Origin: Cumulibacter manganitolerans
GTDB lineage: Bacteria > Actinomycetota > Actinomycetes > Mycobacteriales > Antricoccaceae
Reading direction: 5' to 3'
Assembly: GCF_009602465.1 (NCBI RefSeq)
Contig: NZ_WBKP01000011.1
Location: 29,713-93,712, forward strand
DNA: 64,000 nt
The position numbers and the translations under genes were made by a program. Each line of letters opens with the position of its first letter. The first letter of the stretch is position 1. Below are positions 45,368 to 53,576 of the stretch, piece after piece. The notes beneath the pieces are model-generated. The model was given only the letters and a program-made list of their open reading frames with translations, was not told the DNA's origin and made no database searches.

Positions 45368-46507
45368 CTACCGGCGGACCGGCGAGATGCCCAGTGACAT
45401 GCCCGCGAGACCGCGCTGGCGGGTGGCCAGCCTGGTGGCGATGTCGTGCAGCGCCTGGCCGGCGCCCGAGGTCGGGTCGGAGAGCACCAGCGGCTTGCCG
45501 TCGTCGCCGCCCTCGCGCAGCCGGACGTCGAGCGGCACCTGGCCCAGCAGCGGCACCCGGGTGCCGGTCGTCTGGGTGAGCGAGTCGGCGACCGCCTGAC
45601 CGCCGCCGGACCCGAACAGCTCGATCGGGTCGCCGCAGTGCGGGCAGGGGAACGCGGACATGTTCTCGATGACGCCGACGATCTGCTGATGGGTCTGGCC
45701 GGCGATCGCGCCGGCCCGCTCGGCGACCTCGCGGGCGGCGACCTGCGGGGTCGTGACGATGATCAGCTCGCTGCTCGGGAGCAGCTGGGCGATCGAGATC
45801 GCGACGTCGCCGGTGCCCGGCGGAAGGTCGAGCAGCAGGACGTCGAGGTCGCCCCAGTAGACGTCGGCGAGGAACTGCTGCAGCGCGCGGTGCAGCATCG
45901 GCCCGCGCCACACGACGGGCGCGTTGCCGGGGGTGAACATGCCCACCGAGATGACGGTGACGCCGTTGGCCTGCGGCGGCATGATCATGTTGTCGACCTG
46001 GGTGGGCTGCGTCGTCACGCCCAGCATGCGCGGCACCGAGTGGCCGTAGATGTCGGCGTCCACGACGCCCACCCGCAGCCCCTGCTGCGCCATCGCGACG
46101 GCGAGGTTGACGGTGACGCTCGACTTGCCCACGCCGCCCTTGCCCGAGGCCACGGCGTACACCCGGGTCAGCGAGCCCGGCTGCGCGAACGGGATGACCG
46201 CCTCGGGCTGGCCGCCGCGCAGCTGCTTGCGCAGCTCGGCGCGCTGCTCGTCGTTCATCACGTCGAAGTCGATCGACACATCGGTCACGCCGGGCACCGC
46301 GGCGACCGCCTTGGTGACATCGCCGGTGATCGTGTCGCGCATCGGGCAGCCCGCGACGGTCAGGTAGATACCGACGTCGACGCGGCCGTCGTCGGTGATG
46401 GCAACGTCCTTGACCATGCCGATATCGGTGATCGGACGCCGGATCTCCGGGTCGTTGACGGTGGCGAGCGCGGCATCGACGGCGGCGCGGTCGACTACGG
46501 AAGTCAT
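45368..46507 (-). CDS. mrp: Mrp/NBP35-family Fe-S cluster carrier ATPase
   Basis: This 379-residue cytosolic ParA-like ATPase loads Fe-S clusters onto target proteins. An N-terminal MIP18/DUF59 domain (about 1-90) precedes the deviant Walker A SGKGGVGKSS (121-130) and the metal-binding CPHC motif (FPCPHCGD) used for the cluster. The start at 46507 (MTSVVDRAAV) avoids an unconserved 11-residue leader. It lies in the mycobacterial order tatB, mrp, MgtE-like, on the opposite strand from tatB. Confidence 0.92.
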   Translation of the reverse strand: MTSVVDRAAVDAALATVNDPEIRRPITDIGMVKDVAITDDGRVDVGIYLTVAGCPMRDTITGDVTKAVAAVPGVTDVSIDFDVMNDEQRAELRKQLRGGQPEAVIPFAQPGSLTRVYAVASGKGGVGKSSVTVNLAVAMAQQGLRVGVVDADIYGHSVPRMLGVTTQPTQVDNMIMPPQANGVTVISVGMFTPGNAPVVWRGPMLHRALQQFLADVYWGDLDVLLLDLPPGTGDVAISIAQLLPSSELIIVTTPQVAAREVAERAGAIAGQTHQQIVGVIENMSAFPCPHCGDPIELFGSGGGQAVADSLTQTTGTRVPLLGQVPLDVRLREGGDDGKPLVLSDPTSGAGQALHDIATRLATRQRGLAGMSLGISPVRR

Positions 46508-46546
46508 GAACAGCCTCTGCGGTAGCGGATGAGCGAACATCCCATG

Positions 46547-47095
46547 CTACGTCGGGCCGCTCCGGAGGCTGCCGTCGGTGGACTTCTTCTTCGCGCCCTT
46601 GCCCTTCTTCGGGGTCTCGTCGGGCGTGCTGTCCGCGAGCATCCGCTGCAGCTCCGAGCGCACGAAGTCACGAGTGGCGACCTCGCCCATCGCCAGCCGC
46701 AGCGAGGCGAGCTCGCGGGCGATGAACTCGGTGTCGGCCTTCGCGGCCACCGCCCGGGACCGGTCGTCCTCCAGGGAGACCTTGTCGCGGGCCTCCTGCC
46801 GGTTCTGCGCCAGCAGGATCAGCGGGGCGGCGTACGCCGCCTGCGTCGAGAACGCCAGGTTCAGCAGGATGAACGGGTACGGGTCCCACCGCATGCTGAC
46901 GACCGCGACGTTCAGGATGATCCACACGATCACGATGACCGTCTGGATCACCAGGTACCGGGTGGTGCCGAAGAACCGGGCGATGCTCTCGGCGCTGCGC
47001 CCCACGCTCTCGGCGTCCACCCGGATCCGCACGCCGCCGGACGTGCCGCCCGGGTCGGACAGGTCGGGGCGCCGGCCCGGACGCTCAGCCATCAT
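46547..47095 (-). CDS. DUF1003 membrane protein
   Basis: This 182-residue protein has two closely spaced transmembrane helices (about 47-68 and 76-94) joined by SMRWDPYPF. It contains a conserved ARFFGTTRYL...NLAFSTQAAYAAPLILLAQNRQ pattern, the signature of DUF1003, and a Lys-rich tail. The function is unknown. It overlaps the 3' end of the CBS-domain gene by 11 bp, so translational coupling is likely; a second ATG at 47092 is an alternative. Confidence 0.85.
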   Translation of the reverse strand: MMAERPGRRPDLSDPGGTSGGVRIRVDAESVGRSAESIARFFGTTRYLVIQTVIVIVWIILNVAVVSMRWDPYPFILLNLAFSTQAAYAAPLILLAQNRQEARDKVSLEDDRSRAVAAKADTEFIARELASLRLAMGEVATRDFVRSELQRMLADSTPDETPKKGKGAKKKSTDGSLRSGPT

Positions 47096-48317
47096 GCTCG
47101 CGCCAGTCCTCGGGCAGCAGGTGGTCGAGCAGGTCGTCGACGGTCACCGCGCCGACCAGCCGGCCGGCCTCGTCGACGACGGGCGCCGCCACCAGGTTGT
47201 AGGTGGCGAAGTACCGCGTGATCTCCTGCAGGTCGGTGTCGGGCGCCAGCGGGTCGAGGTTGTCGTCGGTGATCGAGCCGACCTGCTCGAAGGGCGCCTC
47301 GCGCAGCAGCCGCTGGATGTGCACGACGCCGAGGAAGTGCCCGGTCGGCGCGGTGGACGGCGGCCGCGTGACGTACACCTGGGAGGCCAGCGCCGGGCTG
47401 AGCTCCTGGCGACGCACCCGCGCCAGCGCCTCGGCGATCGTGGTGTCCGGCGGCAGGATCACCGGCTCGGAGGTCATCACGCCGCCGGCCGTGTCGTCGC
47501 CGTACGACAGCAGCTGGCGCACCGGCGTGGCCTCGTCCGGCTCCATCAGGCCCAGCAGCCGCTCGCGTTCACCGGCCGGCAGCTCGCCGAGCAGGTCCGC
47601 CGCGTCGTCGGGGTCCATCTCCGACAGGACGTCGGCGGCCCGCTCGTCGTCGAGCCGGCCCAGGATCTCGCGCTGGTCGTCGTCCGGCAGCTCCTCCAGG
47701 ACGTCGGCCAGCCGGTCGTCGTCCAGCGCCTCGGCGACCTCCTGGCGCCGCTCGTCGGGCAGGTCGCGGATGCGCGCGGCGACGTCGGCGGCGCGCTGGT
47801 CCTCGAGCTCCTCGAGCAGGGTCGCGGTGTCCTGCTTGCCGTAGCGGGTCATCACGCCGGACACCTCGTGCCAGTCGAGCTGGCGGACGTGGCCGCGGCT
47901 GAGCCGGTGCGACCGCTCGCGGACGGCGACCTTCGTGACCAGCCAGTCGCGGGTGCGGTTCTGCTCCATCGCCACGTCGACCAGCCACACGTGCGCGCCG
48001 CTGTCGCGCACCACGACCTGCCGATCGAGCAGCTGCGCGATCGCGAGCACCTCGTGCGGGCGCAGCTCGAACTTGCGCATGCTCACCGTGCCGGTCGACA
48101 GCCGCAGCGAGCTGTTGTCGGCGGTGACCATCTGGCTGATCGGCACGAACGACTGCCGCCCTCGGGTGATCTCCACAACGAGGCCGATGACCCGCGCCGG
48201 CGACCCGTCCGAGCGCTGCGTGAGCACGACGTCGCGCACCTTGCCGACGACGTCCCCGTCCGGGTCGAGGACCGTGAGGCCCGCGAGCCGGGTCAGATAC
48301 ACGCGGGAGGCAGTCAT
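47085..48317 (-). CDS. MgtE N-terminal/CBS domain regulatory protein without membrane part
   Basis: This 410-residue cytoplasmic protein starts with a PRC-barrel-like stretch (LAGLTVLDPDGDVVGKVRDVV). It continues with superhelical MgtE_N repeats (about 150-260, acidic: ERAADVLSEMDPDDAADLLGEL), then a CBS pair (about 280-405). It lacks the MgtE transmembrane channel. Such proteins are conserved in actinobacteria (Rv1232-like) and may sense Mg2+ or nucleotides, but the target is unknown. Start choices are ATG 48317 or GTG 48320. Confidence 0.85.
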   Translation of the reverse strand: MTASRVYLTRLAGLTVLDPDGDVVGKVRDVVLTQRSDGSPARVIGLVVEITRGRQSFVPISQMVTADNSSLRLSTGTVSMRKFELRPHEVLAIAQLLDRQVVVRDSGAHVWLVDVAMEQNRTRDWLVTKVAVRERSHRLSRGHVRQLDWHEVSGVMTRYGKQDTATLLEELEDQRAADVAARIRDLPDERRQEVAEALDDDRLADVLEELPDDDQREILGRLDDERAADVLSEMDPDDAADLLGELPAGERERLLGLMEPDEATPVRQLLSYGDDTAGGVMTSEPVILPPDTTIAEALARVRRQELSPALASQVYVTRPPSTAPTGHFLGVVHIQRLLREAPFEQVGSITDDNLDPLAPDTDLQEITRYFATYNLVAAPVVDEAGRLVGAVTVDDLLDHLLPEDWREHDG

Positions 48318-48345
48318 CACGGTGCCAGGTTACCGACAAGGCACA

Positions 48346-50154
48346 ATGTCACCCATGCAGCGCGCCCCCGAGATCCCCGGACTGACCGACTTCGTGCAGG
48401 TCGGGCAGGGCGGGAACGGCGTGGTGTACCGCGCGACGCAGGGCCGGCTGCACCGCGTCGTCGCCGTCAAGCTGCTGACCGCGCGGCTGGACGACGCGGC
48501 CGCGGCTCGCTTCGCCCGCGAGGGCCGCGCCCTGGGTGCGGTGTCCGGGCACCCCAACATCGTGCCGGTGTACAGCGCCGACACCACCGCCGACGGTGTG
48601 CCGTACCTCGTCATGCTGTTCTGCGAGCACGGCTCGCTCGCCGAGCGGCTGGACCGGCAGGGGCCGATGAGCGTGCCCGCCGTCCTGGACCTCGGCGTGC
48701 GGATGTGCGGCGCGCTGCAGACCGCCCACGACGCGGGACTGCTGCACCGCGACATCAAGCCGGGCAACATCCTGTTCGACGCCTACGACGTCCCGCAGCT
48801 CGCCGACTTCGGCCAGGCCCGGCTCGCCGACGCGAACCTGACCAAGACCGGGGACGTCGTCGCCACCCCGGGCTACGCGGCGCCCGAGGTGCTCATCGGC
48901 GAGCGCGCCACGGTCCGCTCGGACGTGTACTCGCTGGCCACCACCCTGATGGCGGCGCTGCTCGGGCACGGGCCGTTCAGCCGCGACAGCGACGAGAACG
49001 TCGCCGCCGTGCTGCTGCGGGTGCTGCAGGACCCGCCCCCGGACCTGCGCCCGATCGGCGTCCCGCCGCAGGTCGCCGCCGAGCTGGAGCGGGCGATGGA
49101 CAAGACGCCGGGGCGGCGGCCGATGAGCGCCGGTGAGCTGGGCCGTCACCTGCAGCAGGCGCAGGGCGCTCTCGGCCTGGCGCAGACCCCGATGATCATC
49201 GCGGGCGGCACCGGCGCGTCTCCCGGGTACGCCGTCGCGGCCGGCCTGGGCGAGGACCGCACGCGGGTCGTCGGCCGCGCGCCCGGCGGCGGCACCGCCG
49301 CACTGGCCGGGGCCGGCCCCGGCACGGGTGCTCGGCCCGCACCCGGCAGCAAGCGCCGGACGCGGGTGTGGATCGCGGTGGGCGTGGTGGTCCTGCTGCT
49401 CGCGGTGGCCGGCGTGTGGATCGCCACGCAGCTCACCGACTCACGCACGCCGACCAACCCCAAGGCGGCGAGCGAGCTGCTGATCGGCTCCGGCGACTAC
49501 GGACCCGGCGACTGGCAGGCGACCGAGGACCTGAACCTGCTCGGCAGCGTGTTCGGCACGCTGCCGACGTCGAGCGAGGACGCCGACCTCGCCTCGCCGT
49601 CCTCGCTGATGACCTGCCTGGGCCTCGACCCGGGGACGGAGGTCGTCTCCTCGAAGGCGTCCGCGCAGTACGTCGACAGCAGCGCCACGGACGTCGACAC
49701 CGAGCAGGACACCGCCACGAAGTACCGCTACGCCCGGTCGCTGGCGGTCGTGACCACGTCGGCGAGCACCGCGCAGCGCTACGTGACCGCGTTCGCCAGC
49801 CCCCAGTTCGACACCTGCCTCGACGAGGTCAGCACCCTCGGCATCTCGGTGGGGCAGGAGCAGCCGCTGTACAGCTCGCAGGCGAAGATCAGCGTGCCCG
49901 GCTACCAGCCCGACCTGCCCGACGGGGCGCACTTCCAGGCCCGCCAGATCGAGGTGCCGCTGCAGAAGGCCGCGGACAGCACCGGCAGCTCGAGCGGCAA
50001 GACCAAGCAGGAGGGCACCCGGTACGTCACGGTGCTGGCCATGTCGGCCGGCACGTCGCTGGAGTACGTCGTCATGCAGGGCAGCCGGAACGACCTCGGC
50101 GAGGAGATGATGGACGCGGTCGTCGCCCGCTTCCTGGACCTCGCGACCGCCTGA
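48346..50154 (+). CDS. Receptor Ser/Thr protein kinase with extracytoplasmic C-terminal domain
   Basis: This 602-residue PknB-type kinase has the Gly-rich loop GQGGNGVVY (20-28), Lys42 (AVKLL), the catalytic loop HRDIKPGN (134-141, Asp136), DFG (154-156) and APE (179-181). A Gly/Ala-rich juxtamembrane linker leads to a single transmembrane helix (341-361). The outer C-terminal domain of about 240 residues has no PASTA repeats and was not recognised, so the signal it senses is unknown. The start at 48346 is chosen over 48355. Confidence 0.9.
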   Translation: MSPMQRAPEIPGLTDFVQVGQGGNGVVYRATQGRLHRVVAVKLLTARLDDAAAARFAREGRALGAVSGHPNIVPVYSADTTADGVPYLVMLFCEHGSLAERLDRQGPMSVPAVLDLGVRMCGALQTAHDAGLLHRDIKPGNILFDAYDVPQLADFGQARLADANLTKTGDVVATPGYAAPEVLIGERATVRSDVYSLATTLMAALLGHGPFSRDSDENVAAVLLRVLQDPPPDLRPIGVPPQVAAELERAMDKTPGRRPMSAGELGRHLQQAQGALGLAQTPMIIAGGTGASPGYAVAAGLGEDRTRVVGRAPGGGTAALAGAGPGTGARPAPGSKRRTRVWIAVGVVVLLLAVAGVWIATQLTDSRTPTNPKAASELLIGSGDYGPGDWQATEDLNLLGSVFGTLPTSSEDADLASPSSLMTCLGLDPGTEVVSSKASAQYVDSSATDVDTEQDTATKYRYARSLAVVTTSASTAQRYVTAFASPQFDTCLDEVSTLGISVGQEQPLYSSQAKISVPGYQPDLPDGAHFQARQIEVPLQKAADSTGSSSGKTKQEGTRYVTVLAMSAGTSLEYVVMQGSRNDLGEEMMDAVVARFLDLATA

Positions 50155-50225
50155 GCGCCGCACGGCCGCCCCGGCTCGCCGCCCGGCGGCTTGACCGCGG
50201 CCCGGCGGCCGCATAGACAGGACCG

Positions 50226-51599
50226 ATGCCGGTCGTGTCCCAGCTTCGAGAGTCCCTGCCCGCCGAGATCGTCATCGACGATCCCGACGTCCTCGCGACC
50301 TACGCCCAGGACCACGGCGCGTGGGCGCGCGTCGGGAAGCCGGCCTGCGTCGTCCGAGCCCGCGGCACGGCCGACGTGCAGGCGGTCGTCCGCGCCTGCA
50401 TCGCGACCGGGACCCCGGTCGTCGCGCGCGGCGCCGGCACCGGGCTCTCCGGCGGCGCGAACGCGACCGACGGCTGCGTCGTCCTGTCCCTCGACCGGCT
50501 CGATCGCGTGCTGGCCATCGACCCCGTCGAACGGATCGCCGTCGTCCAGCCCGGGGTCGTCAACAACGATCTGCGTGCCGCGGTCGCCGAGCACGGGCTG
50601 TGGTACCCGCCGGATCCGGCCAGCGCCGCCTGGTCGACCATCGGCGGCAACGTCGCGACGAATGCCGGCGGGCTGTGCTGTGTGAAGTACGGCGTGACCC
50701 GCGAGTACGTGCTCGGCATGGAGGTCGTGAACGGCCTCGGCGAGATCGTCCGCCTCGGCCGGCGGACGGCCAAGGGCGTCGCCGGCTACGACCTGACCGC
50801 GCTGCTGGTCGGCTCCGAGGGCACCCTCGGCATCGTCACGGAGGTGACCCTCCGGCTGCTGCCGGCGCGGCTGCCGGAGATCACCGTCGCGGCCCAGTTC
50901 GACACGCTCGGCCAGGCCGCCGACGCGATCACCGGCGTGGCGCGCGCCGGCATCGTCCCGTCGGTCCTCGAGCTGCTCGATGCCGCCACCTTGAAGGCGG
51001 TCGACGACTGGAAGAACCTCGGCGTCTCGGCCGAGGGCAACTACATGCTGCTGGCGAACACCGACGTCCCGGGGGAGTCCGGCCAGCGCGAGGCGGCCGC
51101 GATGCAGCGGGTGTTCGACGACGCCGGGGCGGGCTTCAGCGCGATCGCCGGTGACCAGGAGGAGGTCGACGCGCTGTTCGCGGCCCGCCGGCTTGCCTAC
51201 TTCGCGCTCGAGCGGCACGGGCCGGTGATCACCGAGGACGTCTGCGTGCCCAAGGCGAAGGTGCCCGCGATGATCCGCCGGCTGGAGGAGATCTCCGCCG
51301 AGCACGACGTGTACATCGCGACGCTCGCGCACGCCGGCGACGGCAACCTGCACCCGTGCATGCCGATGCCGCCGGACGCCGGGGAGGACCTGCAGAAGCG
51401 CGCGCTCGCGGCATTCGACGACATCATCGACGCGGCCATCGAGCTCGGCGGGACGGTCACCGGCGAGCACGGCGTCGGGCTGCTGAAGATGGCCGGCCTG
51501 GCCAAGGAGCTTGGCCCGGAGGTGATCGCGATGCACCGCGCGGTGAAGGCGGCTCTCGACCCGCACGGCATCCTCAACCCCGGCAAGATCTTCACCTGA
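50226..51599 (+). CDS. FAD-linked oxidase (GlcD/D-lactate dehydrogenase-like)
   Basis: This 457-residue flavoprotein of the VAO/PCMH family oxidises a 2-hydroxy acid such as glycolate or D-lactate. The FAD domain has TPVVARGAGTGLSGGANATDG and LWYPPDPASA...GGNVATNAGG, with a later LVGSEGTLGIVTEV. The C-terminal HAGDGNLHP and TGEHGVGLLK are GlcD signatures. There is no adjacent GlcE/GlcF, so a single-subunit type is likely. It is followed after a 109-bp gap by an acyl-CoA dehydrogenase. Confidence 0.87.
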   Translation: MPVVSQLRESLPAEIVIDDPDVLATYAQDHGAWARVGKPACVVRARGTADVQAVVRACIATGTPVVARGAGTGLSGGANATDGCVVLSLDRLDRVLAIDPVERIAVVQPGVVNNDLRAAVAEHGLWYPPDPASAAWSTIGGNVATNAGGLCCVKYGVTREYVLGMEVVNGLGEIVRLGRRTAKGVAGYDLTALLVGSEGTLGIVTEVTLRLLPARLPEITVAAQFDTLGQAADAITGVARAGIVPSVLELLDAATLKAVDDWKNLGVSAEGNYMLLANTDVPGESGQREAAAMQRVFDDAGAGFSAIAGDQEEVDALFAARRLAYFALERHGPVITEDVCVPKAKVPAMIRRLEEISAEHDVYIATLAHAGDGNLHPCMPMPPDAGEDLQKRALAAFDDIIDAAIELGGTVTGEHGVGLLKMAGLAKELGPEVIAMHRAVKAALDPHGILNPGKIFT

Positions 51600-51663
51600 G
51601 GACTGTGCAGGTTCTCACGACTCCCTGGCGGCGCGGCCGCCCGCCGCGCGCGGTATTTTCTAC

Positions 51664-51686
51664 GGAACCGAATTCGATTCGATTCC
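51664..51686. promoter_or_regulatory. 23-bp inverted repeat upstream of acyl-CoA dehydrogenase
   Basis: GGAACCGAAT and ATTCGATTCC around a three-base centre form a near-perfect operator with one mismatched pair, 22 bp before the start codon. This is the pattern of TetR/FadR-type lipid regulators; the regulator gene is not in the window. Confidence 0.5.
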
Positions 51687-51708
51687 ATCCTCACCGCGGA
51701 GGCAGCGC

Positions 51709-52908
51709 ATGGCTCGCTTGGCCCAGACCCCTGGCTTGACCGACATCCAGCAGGAGATCGTCAGCACCGTCCGGCAGTTCGTGGACAAGGAGATCATCCC
51801 GGCAGCCCAGGAGCTCGAGCACAAGGACGAGTACCCCGAGCAGATCCTCGAGGGCATGAAGGAGATGGGCCTGTTTGGCCTGATGATCCCCGAGGAGTAC
51901 GGCGGCCTGGGCGAGTCCCTGCTCACCTACGTGCTGTGCGTCGAGGAGCTCGCCCGCGGCTGGATGAGCGTCTCGGGCATCATCAACACGCACTTCATCG
52001 TCGCGTACCTCATCAAGCAGCACGGCACGCAGGAGCAGAAGGACCACTACCTGCCGAAGATGGCGACCGGCGACGTCCGCGGCGCCTTCTCGATGTCCGA
52101 GCCCGGGTGCGGCTCCGACGTCTCGGCGATCACCACCAAGGCGGTCCGGGACGGCGACGAGTGGACGATCAACGGCCAGAAGATGTGGCTGACCAACGGC
52201 GCCTACTCCTCGGTCGTCGCGACGCTGGTCAAGACCGACACCGGCAGTGACTCGGTCTACAAGAACATGAGCACCTTCCTGCTGGAGAAGGACCCCGGCT
52301 TCACGACCACCGGCGGGCTGACCATCCCCGGCAAGATCGACAAGATGGGCTACAAGGGCGTCGAGACCACCGAGATGATTCTCGAGAACCACAAGGTCCC
52401 GACGTCCACCGTGCTCGGCGGCGAGGAAGGCATCGGCCAGGGCTTCTACAAGATGATGGACGGCATCGAGGTCGGCCGCGTCAACGTCGCAGCTCGCGGC
52501 TGCGGCGTCGCGATCCGCGCGTTCGAGCTGGCGATCAAGTACGCCCAGGAGCGCGAGACCTTCGGCAAGCCGATCTTCCAGCACCAGGCGATCGCCTTCA
52601 AGCTGGCCGAGATGGCCACCGACGTCGAGGTCGCGCACGCCATGATGGTCAACGCGGCGCGGCTCAAGGACGCCGGCACCCGCAACGACATCGAGGCCGG
52701 CATGGCCAAGATGGTGGCCTCCGAGGCCGCCGCCCGCGTCACGACCGACTCGTTCAAGATCCACGGCGGCTACGGCTACTCCAAGGAGGCCGAGATCGAG
52801 CGGCTGATGCGCGAGGCGCCGTTCCTGCTCATCGGCGAGGGCACCAGCGAGATCCAGAAGCAGATCATCAGCCGCGGCCTGATGCGCGACTACAAGAACA
52901 AGTCCTAG
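51709..52908 (+). CDS. Acyl-CoA dehydrogenase
   Basis: This 399-residue FAD-dependent enzyme inserts the alpha,beta double bond in acyl-CoA. It shows the N-terminal helical domain, the FAD/substrate loop AFSMSEPGCGSDVSAI and the C-terminal HGGYGYSKEAEIERLMREA region. GEGTSEIQKQIISRGL marks the dehydrogenase C-terminus. GGAGG precedes the ATG. It has its own candidate operator directly upstream, so control is probably independent of the oxidase gene before it. Confidence 0.9.
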   Translation: MARLAQTPGLTDIQQEIVSTVRQFVDKEIIPAAQELEHKDEYPEQILEGMKEMGLFGLMIPEEYGGLGESLLTYVLCVEELARGWMSVSGIINTHFIVAYLIKQHGTQEQKDHYLPKMATGDVRGAFSMSEPGCGSDVSAITTKAVRDGDEWTINGQKMWLTNGAYSSVVATLVKTDTGSDSVYKNMSTFLLEKDPGFTTTGGLTIPGKIDKMGYKGVETTEMILENHKVPTSTVLGGEEGIGQGFYKMMDGIEVGRVNVAARGCGVAIRAFELAIKYAQERETFGKPIFQHQAIAFKLAEMATDVEVAHAMMVNAARLKDAGTRNDIEAGMAKMVASEAAARVTTDSFKIHGGYGYSKEAEIERLMREAPFLLIGEGTSEIQKQIISRGLMRDYKNKS

Positions 52909-52909
52909 C

Positions 52910-53290
52910 TCAGGCCGGCGCCCACTTCGGATCCCGGCCGGCGAACCCGACCAGCTTCTCGAGCGCGGGCGCGTCGGCCGGGACGTCGACCTCCGGCCCG
53001 AACATGCCGCCGGGACCGCGGTACTCCGGCGTCACCATCCCGGCGAGGAACGCGTGCGCGGTTCTGATCGTGTCCTCGTCCGGGTCCCAGGCCTGGCCGG
53101 TTGCCCGCGCGAGGTCCCAGCCGTGGATCAGGTACTCGCCCAGGATCATCGACAGCGCCATGTCGCCGGGCATCCTGCCCTGGTCGCTGATCACCAGGTT
53201 GCGTTCGGTGGCGCCGGCGGCCACCGCGCCGCCCAGCGTGGCGGCCGCGTCCTGGATCCGGCCGGCGGCCTCGTCCGGCGCGACGCGCAC
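52910..53290 (-). pseudogene. 5'-truncated TIGR03086 / mycothiol-dependent maleylpyruvate isomerase-like gene
   Basis: The frame encodes the C-terminal part of a DinB-like, TIGR03086-type metal-binding protein: MALSMILGEYLIHGWDLARATGQ and PDEDTIRTAHAFLAGM. In-frame sequence continues upstream without a stop to at least about 53420 (QACWLENFAAGFASED) but has no convincing start or the usual N-terminal DxWxxPTPC-type region. About 50-60 N-terminal residues therefore appear lost. GTG 53290 could still give a 126-residue protein. It is tail-to-tail with the acyl-CoA dehydrogenase. Confidence 0.5.
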
Positions 53291-53469
53291 GTCGCGGACG
53301 TCGGCGCTCGGGCAGGTGCCGTCCTCGCTTGCGAAGCCGGCCGCGAAGTTCTCCAGCCAGCATGCCTGGTCACGGCTGATTTCTGTACCGCCGACGGAGC
53401 ACCGGGCCCGCGGCGGGAAGATCGCCCAGCGCGAACGACGGGACGGAGCGCTGCGCGAACCTCCCGCGA

Positions 53470-53511
53470 CGTCTAGTCTGGCGATAGACGGCTATTTGAC
53501 ACGTGCGTCAA
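53470..53511. promoter_or_regulatory. Two inverted repeats upstream of the aldehyde dehydrogenase gene
   Basis: CGTCTA-N9-TAGACG (53470-53490) and TTGAC-N6-GTCAA (53496-53511) lie 66-107 bp before the start codon of the aldehyde dehydrogenase. They are candidate operator sites; the regulator is unknown. Confidence 0.4.
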
Positions 53512-53576
53512 GCACTGAGCCGATCGCGCCGCGGGCACGAGCTCGCACTGTTCAATACCGAAAAGAGGCATGAAGC

